A stretch of DNA of 62,611 bases, from positions 1 through 62,611 of the forward strand of contig CANJVX010000013.1 in NCBI GenBank assembly GCA_947478405.1, given 5' to 3'. The DNA is from Beijerinckiaceae bacterium. Lineage in GTDB: Bacteria; Pseudomonadota; Alphaproteobacteria; Rhizobiales; Beijerinckiaceae. The notes under the pieces were generated by a model that was given only the letters and a program-made list of their open reading frames with translations, did not search any database and was not told the DNA's origin. Shown in pieces: positions 8,889 to 18,321 of the stretch (position 1 is its first letter; every line of letters starts with the position of its first letter). The position numbers and the translations under genes were made by a program.

Positions 8889-9623
8889 TTGCTTCCCGAG
8901 CACAACAGAGCAGAGATCAACGCTCGCAGTCGCAACGCTCGTCTTGTCAACTCTGCCATGCGGATAAGACTTTACGAACAGGCGCGTTTTATGCGCGCAT
9001 GGCTCGGCAATCCGGCCGCGACCGGCGCAGTCTCTCCCTCAGGCCGGTTCCTTGCACGCAGCATGGCGCGCCATGTCGACCCAAAAGAACCAGGACTTTT
9101 TGTTGAACTGGGACCAGGGACAGGCCCCGTGACGCAAGCACTCATTGCAAAAGGCATTTCTGAAGAGCGTCTTGTGCTCGTCGAATATGATGCCGATTTC
9201 TGCCGCTTGCTGGAGCGGCGTTTTCCGCGCGCAAAAGTCATTCAGGGTGATGCGATCCATCTGGCCAAGACTTTAAGAGGGCAGCTTAATGAGCCCATTG
9301 CAGCCATCGTCTCCAGTCTGCCCTTGCTTAATCTGCCTGACGCGCAGCGCCTCGCGCTTCTCGACGAGGCATTTCACCTCATGCAGGGCAAGGGTCGATT
9401 CGTGCAATTCACCTATGGGCTTGTTTCACCCATGCCGAAAAAGTCGAAAGACTGTCCCTCAGTTCTTTTTTCAGCAGAAGCATCAGCGCCCGTTTGGCTC
9501 AATCTGCCGCCCGCCCGCGTTTGGGTCTATCGCCCGGTCGCCGAAGCGCCGCGCGTCAAACACTCGCCCGCCGGGGCTTTGTTCAGACGCATTGCGGGGG
9601 AAATCCGTCTGCGGACACGCTGA
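8889..9623 (+). CDS. pmtA: Phosphatidylethanolamine N-methyltransferase, PmtA type
   Basis: SAM-dependent methyltransferase, 244 residues. Motif I is FVELGPGTGPVTQAL (about residues 71-85), followed by the acidic ribose-binding LVEYDADFC and the motif IV/V region IVSSLPLLNLP. The SSLP-LLNLP segment together with the N-terminal amphipathic RFMRAWLGNPAATGAVSPSGRFLAR matches rhizobial PmtA, which methylates phosphatidylethanolamine to phosphatidylcholine at the inner membrane. An rRNA adenine methyltransferase is less likely, because the NxPY motif is missing. The TTG start at 8889 has GGAG at 8879-8882; it is unusual but no better start exists. It lies downstream of dnaJ, as in many Rhizobiales. 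Confidence 0.78.
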   Translation: MLPEHNRAEINARSRNARLVNSAMRIRLYEQARFMRAWLGNPAATGAVSPSGRFLARSMARHVDPKEPGLFVELGPGTGPVTQALIAKGISEERLVLVEYDADFCRLLERRFPRAKVIQGDAIHLAKTLRGQLNEPIAAIVSSLPLLNLPDAQRLALLDEAFHLMQGKGRFVQFTYGLVSPMPKKSKDCPSVLFSAEASAPVWLNLPPARVWVYRPVAEAPRVKHSPAGALFRRIAGEIRLRTR

Positions 9624-9683
9624 TTGTCTCGACAGGCTGCGCCGTCGGGTGCATCAGGGGTAAAATCCAACCGGACGAGGATC

Positions 9684-10385
9684 ATGGCCAACATTCCCCC
9701 CCGCGATCGGCTGATTGTCGCGCTCGACCTTGCCAATACAAAAGCCGCTGAAGCCATGGTGGCTGAACTCGGCGATGCCGTGAGCTTCTACAAGATCGGG
9801 CTGGAGCTAACCTATGGCGGCGGGCTGGGGCTGGCGCAGGATCTGATCAAAAGCGGCAAACAGATCTTCCTCGACCTGAAGTTCCACGACATTCCCAATA
9901 CGGTTGCACGCGCCACTGAACAGGTGGCGGAGATCGGCGCTACTTTTCTGACAGTGCATGCCTTCCCCCAGACGATGAAGGCGGCAGTCGGGGCGCTGGG
10001 CACTTCAAAAATGAAGATCCTCGCGGTGACCGTGATGACCTCCTATGACGATGCCGACCTGAAGGAAGCAGGCTATGGCTTGGGCGTAGTTGACCTCGTC
10101 GCCCGTCGCGCCCAGCAAGCCAAGGCCGCTGGTATCCACGGGTTGATCCTCTCAGCCGAAGAAGTGAAGGCCATGCGTGGCCTGGTGGGGCCAGACATGC
10201 TGCTGGTGACGCCGGGCATCCGGCCAGCGGGCACCGCCATTGGCGACCAGAAGCGCGTCATGACCCCGGCTGAGGCCATGGCCGCTGGGTCAGATCATTT
10301 GGTCGTCGGCCGCCCCGTGACGCAAGCCGCAGACCCCAAAGCCGCCGCAGAGGCCATCGTGGCGGAGATCGCCAGCGCCTGTTAA
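9684..10385 (+). CDS. pyrF: Orotidine 5'-phosphate decarboxylase
   Basis: Final step of UMP synthesis (OMP to UMP plus CO2), 233 residues. The catalytic tetrad is in [13 protein letters not shown] (Asp-Lys-x-x-Asp), with the phosphate-binding loop VTPGIRPAG near the C-terminus. The ATG at 9684 follows GAGG; an in-frame ATG at 9624 overlaps the previous gene's stop and would add an unrelated arginine-rich leader. It is the group I type, of standard length. It lies 60 bases after pmtA and is probably co-transcribed with it. Confidence 0.95.
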   Translation: MANIPPRDRLIVALDLANTKAAEAMVAELGDAVSFYKIGLELTYGGGLGLAQDLIKSGKQIFLDLKFHDIPNTVARATEQVAEIGATFLTVHAFPQTMKAAVGALGTSKMKILAVTVMTSYDDADLKEAGYGLGVVDLVARRAQQAKAAGIHGLILSAEEVKAMRGLVGPDMLLVTPGIRPAGTAIGDQKRVMTPAEAMAAGSDHLVVGRPVTQAADPKAAAEAIVAEIASAC

Positions 10386-10394
10386 TCTGGGTTG

Positions 10395-10424
10395 TTGACT
10401 TATTTTTTGTTATACATTTAATAT
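10395..10424 (+). promoter_or_regulatory. Promoter of the brnTA operon
   Basis: TTGACT at 10395-10400, an 18-base spacer and TAATAT at 10419-10424, in a markedly AT-rich stretch. The expected transcription start is only about 10 bases before the brnT ATG. BrnA-family antitoxins repress their own promoter, so this is also the likely operator region. Confidence 0.55.
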
Positions 10425-10440
10425 TTTCTGTGCTACATAA

Positions 10441-10698
10441 ATGATTGAGTTTGATCCGGAGAAAGACCGGCAAAACAAAGCCAAGCATGGGATTTCGCTC
10501 GCCCGCGCCAGCGAGTTGGCAGTCATGGGCTATGCACGCCAGAAACGCGGATCCGAACCGCGCTCCCGGATTTATGGCCATATCGATGGTCATTGGTACT
10601 GCTTGATTTATACAATGCGGGCCAATGTGATCCGCCCGATCAGCCTGCGCCGCGCGCATGAGGACGAGGTTTCGCGTTATGTTAAAAAAGAGCACTGA
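10441..10698 (+). CDS. brnT: BrnT family toxin
   Basis: Type II toxin, 85 residues, RelE-like ribonuclease fold. The family pattern is clear: IEFDPEKDRQNKAKHGIS at the N-terminus (the KHG histidine is a conserved active-site residue), YCLIYTMRANVIRPISLRRA with the catalytic arginines, and HEDEVSRY at the end. ATG 10441 has no Shine-Dalgarno sequence, consistent with a very short leader. The 3' end overlaps brnA by 20 bases, the usual toxin-first order of BrnTA. It sits between pyrF and dapB, breaking an otherwise housekeeping run. Confidence 0.85.
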   Translation: MIEFDPEKDRQNKAKHGISLARASELAVMGYARQKRGSEPRSRIYGHIDGHWYCLIYTMRANVIRPISLRRAHEDEVSRYVKKEH

Positions 10699-10963
10699 CC
10701 ATTTTTACCCAAAGGGTCCGGTCACTGATCCTGAAAATCCGGAATGGACTGAAGAGGACGTCAAAAAGGCTCTCCCTTGGGAAGCCATGTCCGCCCTCGA
10801 AAAATCCGTCTTCAAACGGCCGCGCGGGCGACCCACGCTGGAATCGCCCAAGAAGCTCGTCTCGTTACGGCTTGATGCGGAGGTTCTGGACGCTCTGGAA
10901 GCCTCGGGGCCCGGCTGGCGGGCGCGAGCCAATGCCATTCTCAAGGCGGCCCTGAAGCCATAA
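10679..10963 (+). CDS. brnA: BrnA family antitoxin
   Basis: Antitoxin partner of BrnT, 94 residues. The N-terminal half contains the toxin-binding region NPEWTEEDVKKALPW, and the C-terminal half a ribbon-helix-helix-type DNA-binding segment KLVSLRLDAEVLDAL-GPGWRARANAILKAAL. PKKLVSLRLD is the beta strand that would enter the major groove. The start is placed at ATG 10679, inside the brnT reading frame, with GAGG upstream; the in-frame ATG at 10658 is further inside brnT and less likely. It is expected to neutralise BrnT and repress the operon. Confidence 0.83.
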   Translation: MLKKSTDHFYPKGPVTDPENPEWTEEDVKKALPWEAMSALEKSVFKRPRGRPTLESPKKLVSLRLDAEVLDALEASGPGWRARANAILKAALKP

Positions 10964-10994
10964 AAAAAACGCCGGGCGTACATCCGGCCCGGCG
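10962..10994 (-). terminator. Terminator-like hairpin after brnA, minus-strand polarity
   Basis: CGCCGGGC (10970-10977) pairs with GCCCGGCG (10987-10994). The run of eight A at 10962-10969 lies on the left, so the T-tract is on the minus strand. For the plus-strand brnTA transcript it gives a hairpin without a T-tract. Confidence 0.5.
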
Positions 10995-11162
10995 CTCAAT
11001 CGCCGGGACTGGGGGACAATCTCTCAGCGACTTGAGGAAGAAGTTAACTGCCAATTGTGACCTCAAAATGACAAGCGGGCCGCACCATCCGGTTTGTCTT
11101 TGCGCGAGGCCCGCTCCGGCGCTATAGACCCCAAGGTCAAATTGAAGGTTCGGGAGGTTTTC

Positions 11163-11978
11163 ATGAGCGGAATGCGGCTCGTCGTGGCAGGTGCTGCCGG
11201 ACGCATGGGGCGCATGCTCGTGCAGGCCATCCATGAAACACACGGCGCGACACTGTCTGGCGCACTGGAGCGCGAAGGCTCTATCGCCATCGGGCAAGAC
11301 GCCGGGCTGCTGGCAGGCGTGGGCGCCAATGGAATATCCATCTGCGCTGACCCACTCGGCGTTCTCGCGCAAGCCGATGGCCTGATTGATTTCACTTCGC
11401 CGAGAGCAACAATCGCCTATGCCGGCCTCGCCGCACAAGCGCGCATCGTTCATGTCATCGGCACCACGGGCTTGGCTGCCAGCGACATTGAAAAAATCGA
11501 CGCCGCCGCACGCCATGCTGTGATCGTGCGCTCGGGCAATATGAGCCTTGGTGTCAATCTGCTGGCCGGCCTCGTCAAGAAAGTCGCGCAGACATTGGGC
11601 GAAGATTACGACATTGAAATTGTCGAAATGCATCACCGCATGAAAGTCGATGCGCCATCAGGCACCGCGCTTCTGTTGGGCGAAGCAGCAGCCAAGGGTC
11701 GCGAGATTGATCTGGCTGCACGCTCCGTGCGCGCACGCGATGGCCATACGGGCGCGCGCAATGCTGGCGACATCGGCTTTGCGACACTGCGCGGCGGCAC
11801 GGTTGTTGGCGATCATCAAGTGATCTTTGCCGGCGCCGGAGAGCGCATCGAGCTTGGACATCGCGCCGAAGATCGCAGCGTTTTTGCGCGTGGTGCTTTG
11901 AAAGCAGCACTTTGGGGACATGGCCGCAAACCCGGCCATTACAATATGGCCGACGTGCTCGGCCTGAAAGACATCTAA
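11163..11978 (+). CDS. dapB: 4-hydroxy-tetrahydrodipicolinate reductase
   Basis: Lysine/diaminopimelate pathway enzyme using NAD(P)H, 271 residues. The dinucleotide-binding motif is [10 protein letters not shown] near residue 8, and GTTGLAASD follows. The catalytic region is [21 protein letters not shown], with the catalytic histidine pair and lysine intact. The ATG at 11163 has GGAGG a few bases upstream; a long in-frame extension to 11094 is not conserved in the family and is rejected. It is followed after 29 bases by gpmA, as is common in this order. Confidence 0.96.
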   Translation: MSGMRLVVAGAAGRMGRMLVQAIHETHGATLSGALEREGSIAIGQDAGLLAGVGANGISICADPLGVLAQADGLIDFTSPRATIAYAGLAAQARIVHVIGTTGLAASDIEKIDAAARHAVIVRSGNMSLGVNLLAGLVKKVAQTLGEDYDIEIVEMHHRMKVDAPSGTALLLGEAAAKGREIDLAARSVRARDGHTGARNAGDIGFATLRGGTVVGDHQVIFAGAGERIELGHRAEDRSVFARGALKAALWGHGRKPGHYNMADVLGLKDI

Positions 11979-12007
11979 CAAAACTCAAGACCAAGACAGG
12001 AGCGAAC

Positions 12008-12628
12008 ATGCAACGCACTCTCGTGCTCGTGCGCCACGGCCAGAGCGAGTGGAACCTGAAGAACCTCTTCACCGGCTGGAAAAATCCGGACCTTACGCCT
12101 GTGGGCATTGAGGAAGCGAAGAAGGCCGGACAGGAAATCGGCAAACTCGGCATCAAATTCGACAAGGCCTTCACATCAGGCCTCACGCGTGCACAGGACA
12201 CATGCGATCTCGTTCTGAAGGAACTTGGCCAATCACTCGATGTCGTGAAAGACATTCAGCTCAACGAGCGTGACTACGGCGATCTCTCGGGCCTCAACAA
12301 GGCTGAGGCTGCGCAAAAATGGGGCGAAGAGCAGGTCATGATCTGGCGTCGCTCTTACGATACGCCTCCGCCCGGTGGCGAATCGCTGAAAGACACGCTG
12401 GCCCGCGTGCTCCCCTATTATTGTCAGAACATCCTGCCCTGCGTGCTGCGCGGCGAGCAGACGATGGTCGTGGCGCATGGCAATTCCCTGCGCGCGCTCT
12501 TGATGGTGCTTGAGCGCGCAACGCCCGAGACGATCACGGGCATTGAGCTCGAAACCGGCGTGCCGGTTGTCTACATGCTCAATGCAGATTCAACGGTCGC
12601 ATCCAAGAAAGTGCTGCATCACGCCTAA
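12008..12628 (+). CDS. gpmA: 2,3-bisphosphoglycerate-dependent phosphoglycerate mutase
   Basis: Glycolytic/gluconeogenic interconversion of 3- and 2-phosphoglycerate, 206 residues. The phosphohistidine motif is [10 protein letters not shown] (His near residue 9). The [24 protein letters not shown] and [11 protein letters not shown] motifs are all present. It is shorter than enteric GpmA but the usual length for alphaproteobacteria. ATG 12008 has AGGAG at 11998-12002. It is probably co-transcribed with dapB; palindromic repeat copy A follows directly. Confidence 0.96.
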   Translation: MQRTLVLVRHGQSEWNLKNLFTGWKNPDLTPVGIEEAKKAGQEIGKLGIKFDKAFTSGLTRAQDTCDLVLKELGQSLDVVKDIQLNERDYGDLSGLNKAEAAQKWGEEQVMIWRRSYDTPPPGGESLKDTLARVLPYYCQNILPCVLRGEQTMVVAHGNSLRALLMVLERATPETITGIELETGVPVVYMLNADSTVASKKVLHHA

Positions 12629-12636
12629 TCTGCGCA

Positions 12637-12721
12637 GTCATGGCGAGCGCAATCGACACAATCCAGAAAGCCGCATGCGTTGCTTCTGGATCGCCTCGTC
12701 GGTTTGCTCCTCGCAATGACG
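12637..12721. repeat. Dispersed palindromic repeat, copy A
   Basis: An 85-base imperfect palindrome between gpmA and alkB. The left arm GTCATGGCGAGCGCAATC...CAATCCAGAA mirrors TTCTGGATCGCC...CTCCTCGCAATGACG. It shares its ends and the CAATCCAG core with copies C and D and half copy B. Confidence 0.75.
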
Positions 12722-12740
12722 ATACTCTCAGGTGTAACCC

Positions 12741-13355
12741 ATGCATGAGATTGTTCCAGGCCTCGTCTATGCGCCCGACTATCTCTCGCGCGAGGAGCAG
12801 GACGAGCTTGTGGCGGACTTGCGTGAAGCCGTGCGCATCGCGCCCCTCTTCACGCCACGCATGCCGCGCACGGGTAAAGAATTTTCAGTACGCATGACCA
12901 ATTGTGGACCACTCGGCTGGGTCTCTGACCGCGAGCGCGGCTATCGCTATCAATCGACACATCCCGAAACAGGCGCGCCTTGGGCGCCAATCCCGCGGCT
13001 TGCGCAGCGCACTTGGGATGATCTCTCGCCCTACAAACATCCACCGGAAGCCTGCCTCGTCAATTTCTACGACGGCTCCGCGCGCATGGGATTGCATCAA
13101 GATCGCGATGAAGAGGATTTTGATGCGCCTGTTGTATCCCTGTCTTTGGGCGACTCCTGCCTGTTTCGCATTGGCGGAACGGAGCGCAAAGGATCAACCA
13201 AAAGCTTCAAGCTTCATTCAGGCGATGCGATGATGCTGACAGGCCCCGCACGTCTCGCCTTTCATGGCGTTGATCGCATCATGGGCGGCACATCGACTTT
13301 GCTGCCGCAAGGCGGGCGGCTCAATCTCACGCTGCGGCGCGTGACAAAGGCTTGA
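12741..13355 (+). CDS. alkB: Alpha-ketoglutarate-dependent DNA dioxygenase AlkB
   Basis: Oxidative demethylase of 1-methyladenine and 3-methylcytosine, 204 residues. The Fe(II) ligands are in LHQDRDE (His119, Asp121) and AFHGVDRI (His175). The 2-oxoglutarate-binding arginine is in RLNLTLRR at the C-terminus. The substrate lid carries NFYDGSARMG. ATG 12741 is supported by the conserved N-terminus (EIVPGLVYAPDYLS). It stands alone between repeat copies A and B; with the AraC-MGMT fusion at 1191 it gives this strand two alkylation-repair enzymes 11 kb apart. Confidence 0.93.
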   Translation: MHEIVPGLVYAPDYLSREEQDELVADLREAVRIAPLFTPRMPRTGKEFSVRMTNCGPLGWVSDRERGYRYQSTHPETGAPWAPIPRLAQRTWDDLSPYKHPPEACLVNFYDGSARMGLHQDRDEEDFDAPVVSLSLGDSCLFRIGGTERKGSTKSFKLHSGDAMMLTGPARLAFHGVDRIMGGTSTLLPQGGRLNLTLRRVTKA

Positions 13356-13360
13356 CCAAT

Positions 13361-13390
13361 CGTGATTGCGAGCGTCCGCGAAGCAATGGC
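13361..13390. repeat. Dispersed palindromic repeat, half copy B
   Basis: CGTGATTGCGAGCGTCCGCG followed by AAGCAATGGC, matching only the left arm of the repeat seen in copies C and D. It lies in the 37-base convergent gap between alkB and grpE. Confidence 0.6.
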
Positions 13391-13392
13391 GG

Positions 13393-14004
13393 TTAGTGAG
13401 TGGCTTCTGCCTTCGGGCCGCCGCGTGCCACGCCGACTTTGGCAGGGCGCAGGCAACGATCGCCAATCGAGAAGCCGGCTTCGACCACTTGCACCACTGT
13501 GCCCGCAATCACACTGGGATCGGACACTTCGAACAAAGCTTCATGCAGGTTCGGATCGAATTTTTCGCCCTGCGGCTCCAGCTTCTTCACGCCGAAACGC
13601 GACAGTCGCGACAAGAAATCACGCTCGGTCAGCTCAATGCCTTCAATGAAGGATTTTAGTGCAAAGCTCGCAGTTTCCCGCTCATCGGCTGACACGCTTT
13701 CTACCGCGCGGCGCAGATTGTCGGCAAAGGTCAGCATGTCGCGTGCAAATGATGTGACGCCATATAATTTGGCATCGGCCACTTCGCGCTCGGTGCGGCG
13801 GCGCAGATTTTCCATCTCCGCCATGGTGCGCAGCACCTTATCCTTGAGCGAAATATTCTCCTGCATGAGATTTTCGATCTCGGTGAAGGGCTCCGGCTCG
13901 CCGATGGTCGATTGGGGAGAGGCCTCCGCTGACAGTGAGCTTTCATGGCCGCCATGTTCTGCAGAATGGGCGGGGTTATGATCTGGCGGGTTCTGTTCGG
14001 TCAT
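13393..14004 (-). CDS. grpE: Nucleotide exchange factor GrpE
   Basis: Releases ADP from DnaK, 203 residues. The acidic and histidine-rich N-terminus is disordered. A long helix follows ([31 protein letters not shown]), then the C-terminal beta domain with [26 protein letters not shown] and [20 protein letters not shown]. Start ATG 14004 (MTEQNPP) is chosen; in-frame ATGs at 14034 and 14082 would extend it towards glnD. No strong Shine-Dalgarno is visible. In most Rhizobiales grpE follows hrcA; here it follows glnD and hrcA is 22 kb away. Confidence 0.93.
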   Translation of the reverse strand: MTEQNPPDHNPAHSAEHGGHESSLSAEASPQSTIGEPEPFTEIENLMQENISLKDKVLRTMAEMENLRRRTEREVADAKLYGVTSFARDMLTFADNLRRAVESVSADERETASFALKSFIEGIELTERDFLSRLSRFGVKKLEPQGEKFDPNLHEALFEVSDPSVIAGTVVQVVEAGFSIGDRCLRPAKVGVARGGPKAEATH

Positions 14005-14071
14005 TGCGCAATCTTTGGAAACGAAAAGGGTCATGGCGGATATCAGGTGGATGGGGCCAAAAATCAAGGTT

Positions 14072-16906
14072 TCAACCAGCATCTCCTTTGCGCTTTGGCT
14101 GGGGCTTGGCTGTCCCCTCGAAAATATCGAGCAGTGCCCTGCGAATCACCCCCTGACGGGCTGGCCCTGTAATCTTCAGACCAGTCAGATCGGTCACATA
14201 AAAGACATCGACCGCCTTTTCGCCGAAAGTCGCGACATGGGCTGAGCCGATATTGAGATTGAGACGTGACAGGGCCGCCGTCAGGTCGAAAAGCAGCCCT
14301 GGCCGATCAAGCCCGGAGACCTCCAGTACCGTATAGCGTTTCGACAGATTGTTATCGATGGTGACTTCAGGGGCCAGCGGGAAGGTCTTGTCGACGGGCT
14401 TGGCCCCCCCCAACCGATTGGCAATCGCATCCGAAAGGCGGATTTCACCGCGCAAAGCTTTCTCAATTGCGTCAGCCACACGCGCAGCACGGCGCATTTC
14501 ATCTTCGTCGCGGTCAAAGGCGCGGCTGATGGCAATCGTGTCGAGGGCAAGACCATCGGTCGTCGTAAAAATCTGCGCGTCGACAATATTGGCTCCCGAG
14601 GCCGCACACGCGCCTGCAATGATCGACAGCAAGCGCGGATGGTCAGGGGCGACCACTGTCAGTTCAGTCACGCCACGGAAGGCATCGGTGGCCACTTCAG
14701 TTGCCAGCGAGCGCAGCTCGACTTCGGTGAGATGCAGAAGATTGGCGTGTTTGACCTTGTTGGCGAGATCCACTTTCAGCCAATAGGCGGGATAATGGCG
14801 CGCGGCATAGGCATCAAACTCCGGGTCTGACCAACCCGGCAGCGAGCGGCGCAAATCTTCCTGCGCTTTCGTGACGCGCTGCTTGCGATCAATCGCCGAA
14901 TGGCCGCCGGCCAGCACGACTTCTGTTTCCCAATAAAGTGTGCGCAGCAATTGGCCTTTCCAGCCATTCCAAACACCCGGGCCAACAGCGCGAATATCGC
15001 AGACGGTCAACACCAGCAACATGCGCAAACGCTCCAATGTCTGCGCTGTATTAGCGAACATCTGGATCGTGGTGGGGTCGGACAGATCACGACTCTGCGC
15101 CATATTCGACATGACAAGATGATTGTCGATCAGCCAGGCAACGGTTTCCGTTTCAGCCTCCGACAGGCCCAGACGCGGGCACAGCTCGCGCGCCACGCGC
15201 GCACCTGCCACGGAATGATCTTCATCGCGGCCCTTGGCAATATCATGCAGGAACAACGCCACATAAAGAGCTGTGCGATTGGAGATCGAGGGCAAAATCT
15301 CCGAGCACAGCGGATGATCTTCCGCCAGTCGCCCGCTTTCGATGCCAGCCATAATGCCGACGGTTCGCAACAGATGCTCATCAACCGTGTAATGATGATA
15401 CATGTTGAACTGCATCATCGCGACAATGCGGCCGAAATCGGGAATGAATCGGCCCAGGACACCTGCCTCATTCATCGCGCGCAGCACAGGCTCAGGTGAT
15501 TTGTCCGAGGTTACAATGTCGATGAAGAGTTTGTTCGCCTCCGGATCCTTGCGGACTTTGGCATCGATCCGTTTCAATGATTGCGTGATGAGCCGTGTGG
15601 CATCTGGATGGATGGCCAGCTCATGCTTGTCGGCCAATTGATAGAGCCGCAGAATATTGACGGGGTCTTTTTCAAACACCTTGTCTGAGGTGATTGTAAT
15701 GCGACCATGCTCTGAAGCAAATTGTCCGCCGGGCAGGGATCTTTTGGTGGGACGCAACTTGCCAATGAAACGATCCAGCATGGCGCGGGGTTTGGCCTGG
15801 CGCTCTTCCATCGCCGCACAGACAATCGCTGTCAGATCGCCCACATCTTTGGCGATCAGAAAATAATGCTTCATGAAGCGCTCAACCGCAGAAAGGCCGG
15901 CATGGCTCTTATAGCCCAGGCGCTCAGCAATCACGCGTTGCAGATCAAAACTCAAGCGTTCTTCGGATCGATTGGTCACATAATGCAGATGACAACGCAC
16001 CCGCCACAAAAATTCCTCGCAACGATGAAACAGACGTAGCTCCGCGGCACTAAAAAGACCCGCTTCAACCAGCTGATCCAAATCGCGCACGCGATAAACA
16101 TATTTGGCAATCCAGAACAATGTGTTCAAATCGCGCAACCCGCCCTTGCCTTCTTTAACATTGGGCTCGACGAGATAGCGTGACGTGCCAGCCCGCTGGA
16201 TACGCTGATCGCGCTCAGCAAGCTTGGCCGCCACAAATGCGGCGGCCGTGTTTTTCACAATTTCATTGTCGAAACGATCGCGCATTTCGGCAAAGAGTTG
16301 CTGATCACCCAAAATGAAGCGCGCTTCAAGAAGCGCTGTGCGGATGGTCATATCTTCGCGCGTTTGGCGCAGACATTCATCGACCGAGCGTGTGGAATGG
16401 CCGACTTTCTGGCGCAAATCCCACAGCACATAGAGCATGGCCTCAACCACGCTTTCGCCCCAAGGCGTCTGCTTATAGGGCAGCAGAAAGAGCAAATCGA
16501 TGTCAGAGCCCGGCGCCAGCGTATCGCGCCCGTAGCCACCAACAGCTACCACGCAAAGCCGCTCAGCTGCTGATGGATATGGCGAGGGGTAGATATAGGT
16601 GACAATATATTTGTAGATGGCGCGGATCAACTCGTCTTCGAGATGCGAGAGGCGCTGCGCGCAGGCAATGCCGCGACCATTCTCATCAAGGATTCGGCGC
16701 GCAATTTTGCGGCCCTCATCCAGCGCCTCACGAAAACGCGCTATCGCGGCTTTGCGCAAACCGTCTTTGTCGCCACGGAATGTCGAGGCCAGCGCGGCAA
16801 TATCCGCATCAAGCTTGTTGCGATCAATGACCGAGTTGCGGCCAGGCTCAGTGCGGCTGCTGGCGCGCTTGCCCGGCAGGGCTATGTCAGAAGAAAGGAG
16901 CGTCAT
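14072..16906 (-). CDS. glnD: Bifunctional uridylyltransferase/uridylyl-removing enzyme (PII)
   Basis: Master nitrogen sensor that uridylylates PII proteins under nitrogen limitation and deuridylylates them when glutamine is high; 944 residues. The nucleotidyltransferase site [18 protein letters not shown] is at about residues 123-140 with both aspartates. The HD phosphohydrolase site [12 protein letters not shown] is mid-protein. Two ACT domains follow ([18 protein letters not shown] and [20 protein letters not shown]). All motifs are intact. The ATG at 16906 is the only start near the family N-terminus. It is the likely upstream sensor for the sigma-54-preceded urt-ure operon at 22.8-33.7 kb. 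Confidence 0.96.
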   Translation of the reverse strand: MTLLSSDIALPGKRASSRTEPGRNSVIDRNKLDADIAALASTFRGDKDGLRKAAIARFREALDEGRKIARRILDENGRGIACAQRLSHLEDELIRAIYKYIVTYIYPSPYPSAAERLCVVAVGGYGRDTLAPGSDIDLLFLLPYKQTPWGESVVEAMLYVLWDLRQKVGHSTRSVDECLRQTREDMTIRTALLEARFILGDQQLFAEMRDRFDNEIVKNTAAAFVAAKLAERDQRIQRAGTSRYLVEPNVKEGKGGLRDLNTLFWIAKYVYRVRDLDQLVEAGLFSAAELRLFHRCEEFLWRVRCHLHYVTNRSEERLSFDLQRVIAERLGYKSHAGLSAVERFMKHYFLIAKDVGDLTAIVCAAMEERQAKPRAMLDRFIGKLRPTKRSLPGGQFASEHGRITITSDKVFEKDPVNILRLYQLADKHELAIHPDATRLITQSLKRIDAKVRKDPEANKLFIDIVTSDKSPEPVLRAMNEAGVLGRFIPDFGRIVAMMQFNMYHHYTVDEHLLRTVGIMAGIESGRLAEDHPLCSEILPSISNRTALYVALFLHDIAKGRDEDHSVAGARVARELCPRLGLSEAETETVAWLIDNHLVMSNMAQSRDLSDPTTIQMFANTAQTLERLRMLLVLTVCDIRAVGPGVWNGWKGQLLRTLYWETEVVLAGGHSAIDRKQRVTKAQEDLRRSLPGWSDPEFDAYAARHYPAYWLKVDLANKVKHANLLHLTEVELRSLATEVATDAFRGVTELTVVAPDHPRLLSIIAGACAASGANIVDAQIFTTTDGLALDTIAISRAFDRDEDEMRRAARVADAIEKALRGEIRLSDAIANRLGGAKPVDKTFPLAPEVTIDNNLSKRYTVLEVSGLDRPGLLFDLTAALSRLNLNIGSAHVATFGEKAVDVFYVTDLTGLKITGPARQGVIRRALLDIFEGTAKPQPKRKGDAG

Positions 16907-16947
16907 CAGTGCAAACTAGCATGGGCTCGCCCAGAAGGGCCAGCATG

Positions 16948-17892
16948 TCAGCCCTTTCGTTTCGACTCGATTGCATTCCAGATATCCACCGCCAGATCAG
17001 GCCCGCCGAGCCGCTTGATAGCCCGCACGCCCGTGGGTGAGGTGACATTGATTTCCGTCAGATTGCCGTCGATCACGTCGATCCCGACGAAAATAAGGCC
17101 TCGTTTCTTCAGTTCCGGCCCGATGGTGACGCAAATCTCGCGCTCGCGTGGTGTCAGATCGGTCGCAGCTGCTGCGCCACCGCGCACCATATTGGAGCGA
17201 ATGTCATCTTCAGCGGGCACGCGATTGACCGCGCCCTTGGCTTCGCCATCAACCAGAATGATACGCTTATCGCCCTTGGCGACAGCGGGCAGGAATTTTT
17301 GAACAACCCAAGGCTCGCGGAACGTCACCGAGAACATGTCAAAGAGTGAACCAAAATTGGGATCTTTCTGCGCGATCTTGAACACCGCGGCTCCACCATG
17401 GCCATGCAGCGGCTTCATGACGACATCACCATGCTCGGCACGAAAGGCCTCAATCAAAGCCCGGTCGCGCGTGATGAGCGTCTGCGGCATCAGCTGCGGG
17501 TAATTCATCACGAAGAGCTTTTCAGGCGCATTGCGCACGCTGACGGGATCATTCACCACCAGTACTTTGGGATGCACGCACTCCAGCATATGGGTTGAGG
17601 TAATATAGGCGAGATCGAACGGCGGATCCTGGCGAAGAAGAACGACATCCATCTCTTCGAGGTTTTTCAGAACAGGCACGCCCAACGTGTGATGATCGCT
17701 CACCACATCGCGCACCTCCAGCGGTTGCATGCTGGCCACCACATCGCGCCCGCGCTGCCCGAGCCGGTCAGGCGTGTAATAGAAAAGCTTGTGGCCACGC
17801 GCCTGCCCTTCGAGCAGCAGCGCAAAAGTGGAATCGCCCGCGATATTGATCTTCTCGATCGGATCCATCTGGACGGCGACAGTCAGGGCCAT
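16948..17892 (-). CDS. gshB: Glutathione synthase
   Basis: ATP-grasp ligase joining gamma-glutamylcysteine and glycine, 314 residues. Family motifs: [19 protein letters not shown] at the N-terminus, [24 protein letters not shown] in the ATP-grasp, and [11 protein letters not shown] at the C-terminus. The start ATG 17892 has GAGGAAC upstream; the longer in-frame start at 17961 overlaps yraN and is not conserved. It lies directly after yraN (52-base gap) in the rsmI-yraN-gshB run typical of alphaproteobacteria. Confidence 0.95.
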   Translation of the reverse strand: MALTVAVQMDPIEKINIAGDSTFALLLEGQARGHKLFYYTPDRLGQRGRDVVASMQPLEVRDVVSDHHTLGVPVLKNLEEMDVVLLRQDPPFDLAYITSTHMLECVHPKVLVVNDPVSVRNAPEKLFVMNYPQLMPQTLITRDRALIEAFRAEHGDVVMKPLHGHGGAAVFKIAQKDPNFGSLFDMFSVTFREPWVVQKFLPAVAKGDKRIILVDGEAKGAVNRVPAEDDIRSNMVRGGAAAATDLTPREREICVTIGPELKKRGLIFVGIDVIDGNLTEINVTSPTGVRAIKRLGGPDLAVDIWNAIESKRKG

Positions 17893-17944
17893 GTCTTCAC
17901 GTTCCTCAATTGCCTCATTGCGGGCAAGCCACACTATAGGCGCT

Positions 17945-18274
17945 TCACAGATTGAGTTCAAAAGCGCCCGAAACCCGCTCCGGCCAGCGCCACGGCACCA
18001 TCAGGACGGCATCACCGCGAAAGCTGCAGCCCTGATGGGAGGGGTGGTGGATAAGCCAATGGCGGGCCGCTTTGGAAATGCGCTGAACCTTGGTGCCATC
18101 AATAGCCAGCAAAGCCAGATCACGCTCACTGCGCGCTTTCACTTCCACGAAGATGACGAGCTCGCCACGCCGTGCCACCAGATCAATCTCGCCGCCCTGT
18201 GCTGCGTAGCTGGAAGCAAGAATGCGCCAGCCTGACAGCCGCAACCACAGACGTGCGAGAAATTCCGCTTCCAT
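17945..18274 (-). CDS. UPF0102 family protein (YraN-like nuclease fold)
   Basis: YraN-family protein, 109 residues from the first ATG. The nuclease-like core [22 protein letters not shown] contains the E-I-D-L and E-V-K residues of the restriction-endonuclease fold. The N-terminus from ATG 18274 ([13 protein letters not shown]) starts slightly late: in-frame codons upstream encode SQERRRARGLG, which resembles the conserved family start. The only initiator-like codon there is a CTG at 18325-18323, forming CTGA with the rsmI stop. The true start may therefore be 18325. Function unproven; RNA/DNA nuclease activity is a family-level guess. Confidence 0.82.
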   Translation of the reverse strand: MEAEFLARLWLRLSGWRILASSYAAQGGEIDLVARRGELVIFVEVKARSERDLALLAIDGTKVQRISKAARHWLIHHPSHQGCSFRGDAVLMVPWRWPERVSGAFELNL

Positions 18275-18321
18275 CCCGAGGCCCCGGGCGCGGCGTCTTT
18301 CTTGCGATGAGCGCCGCGCGC

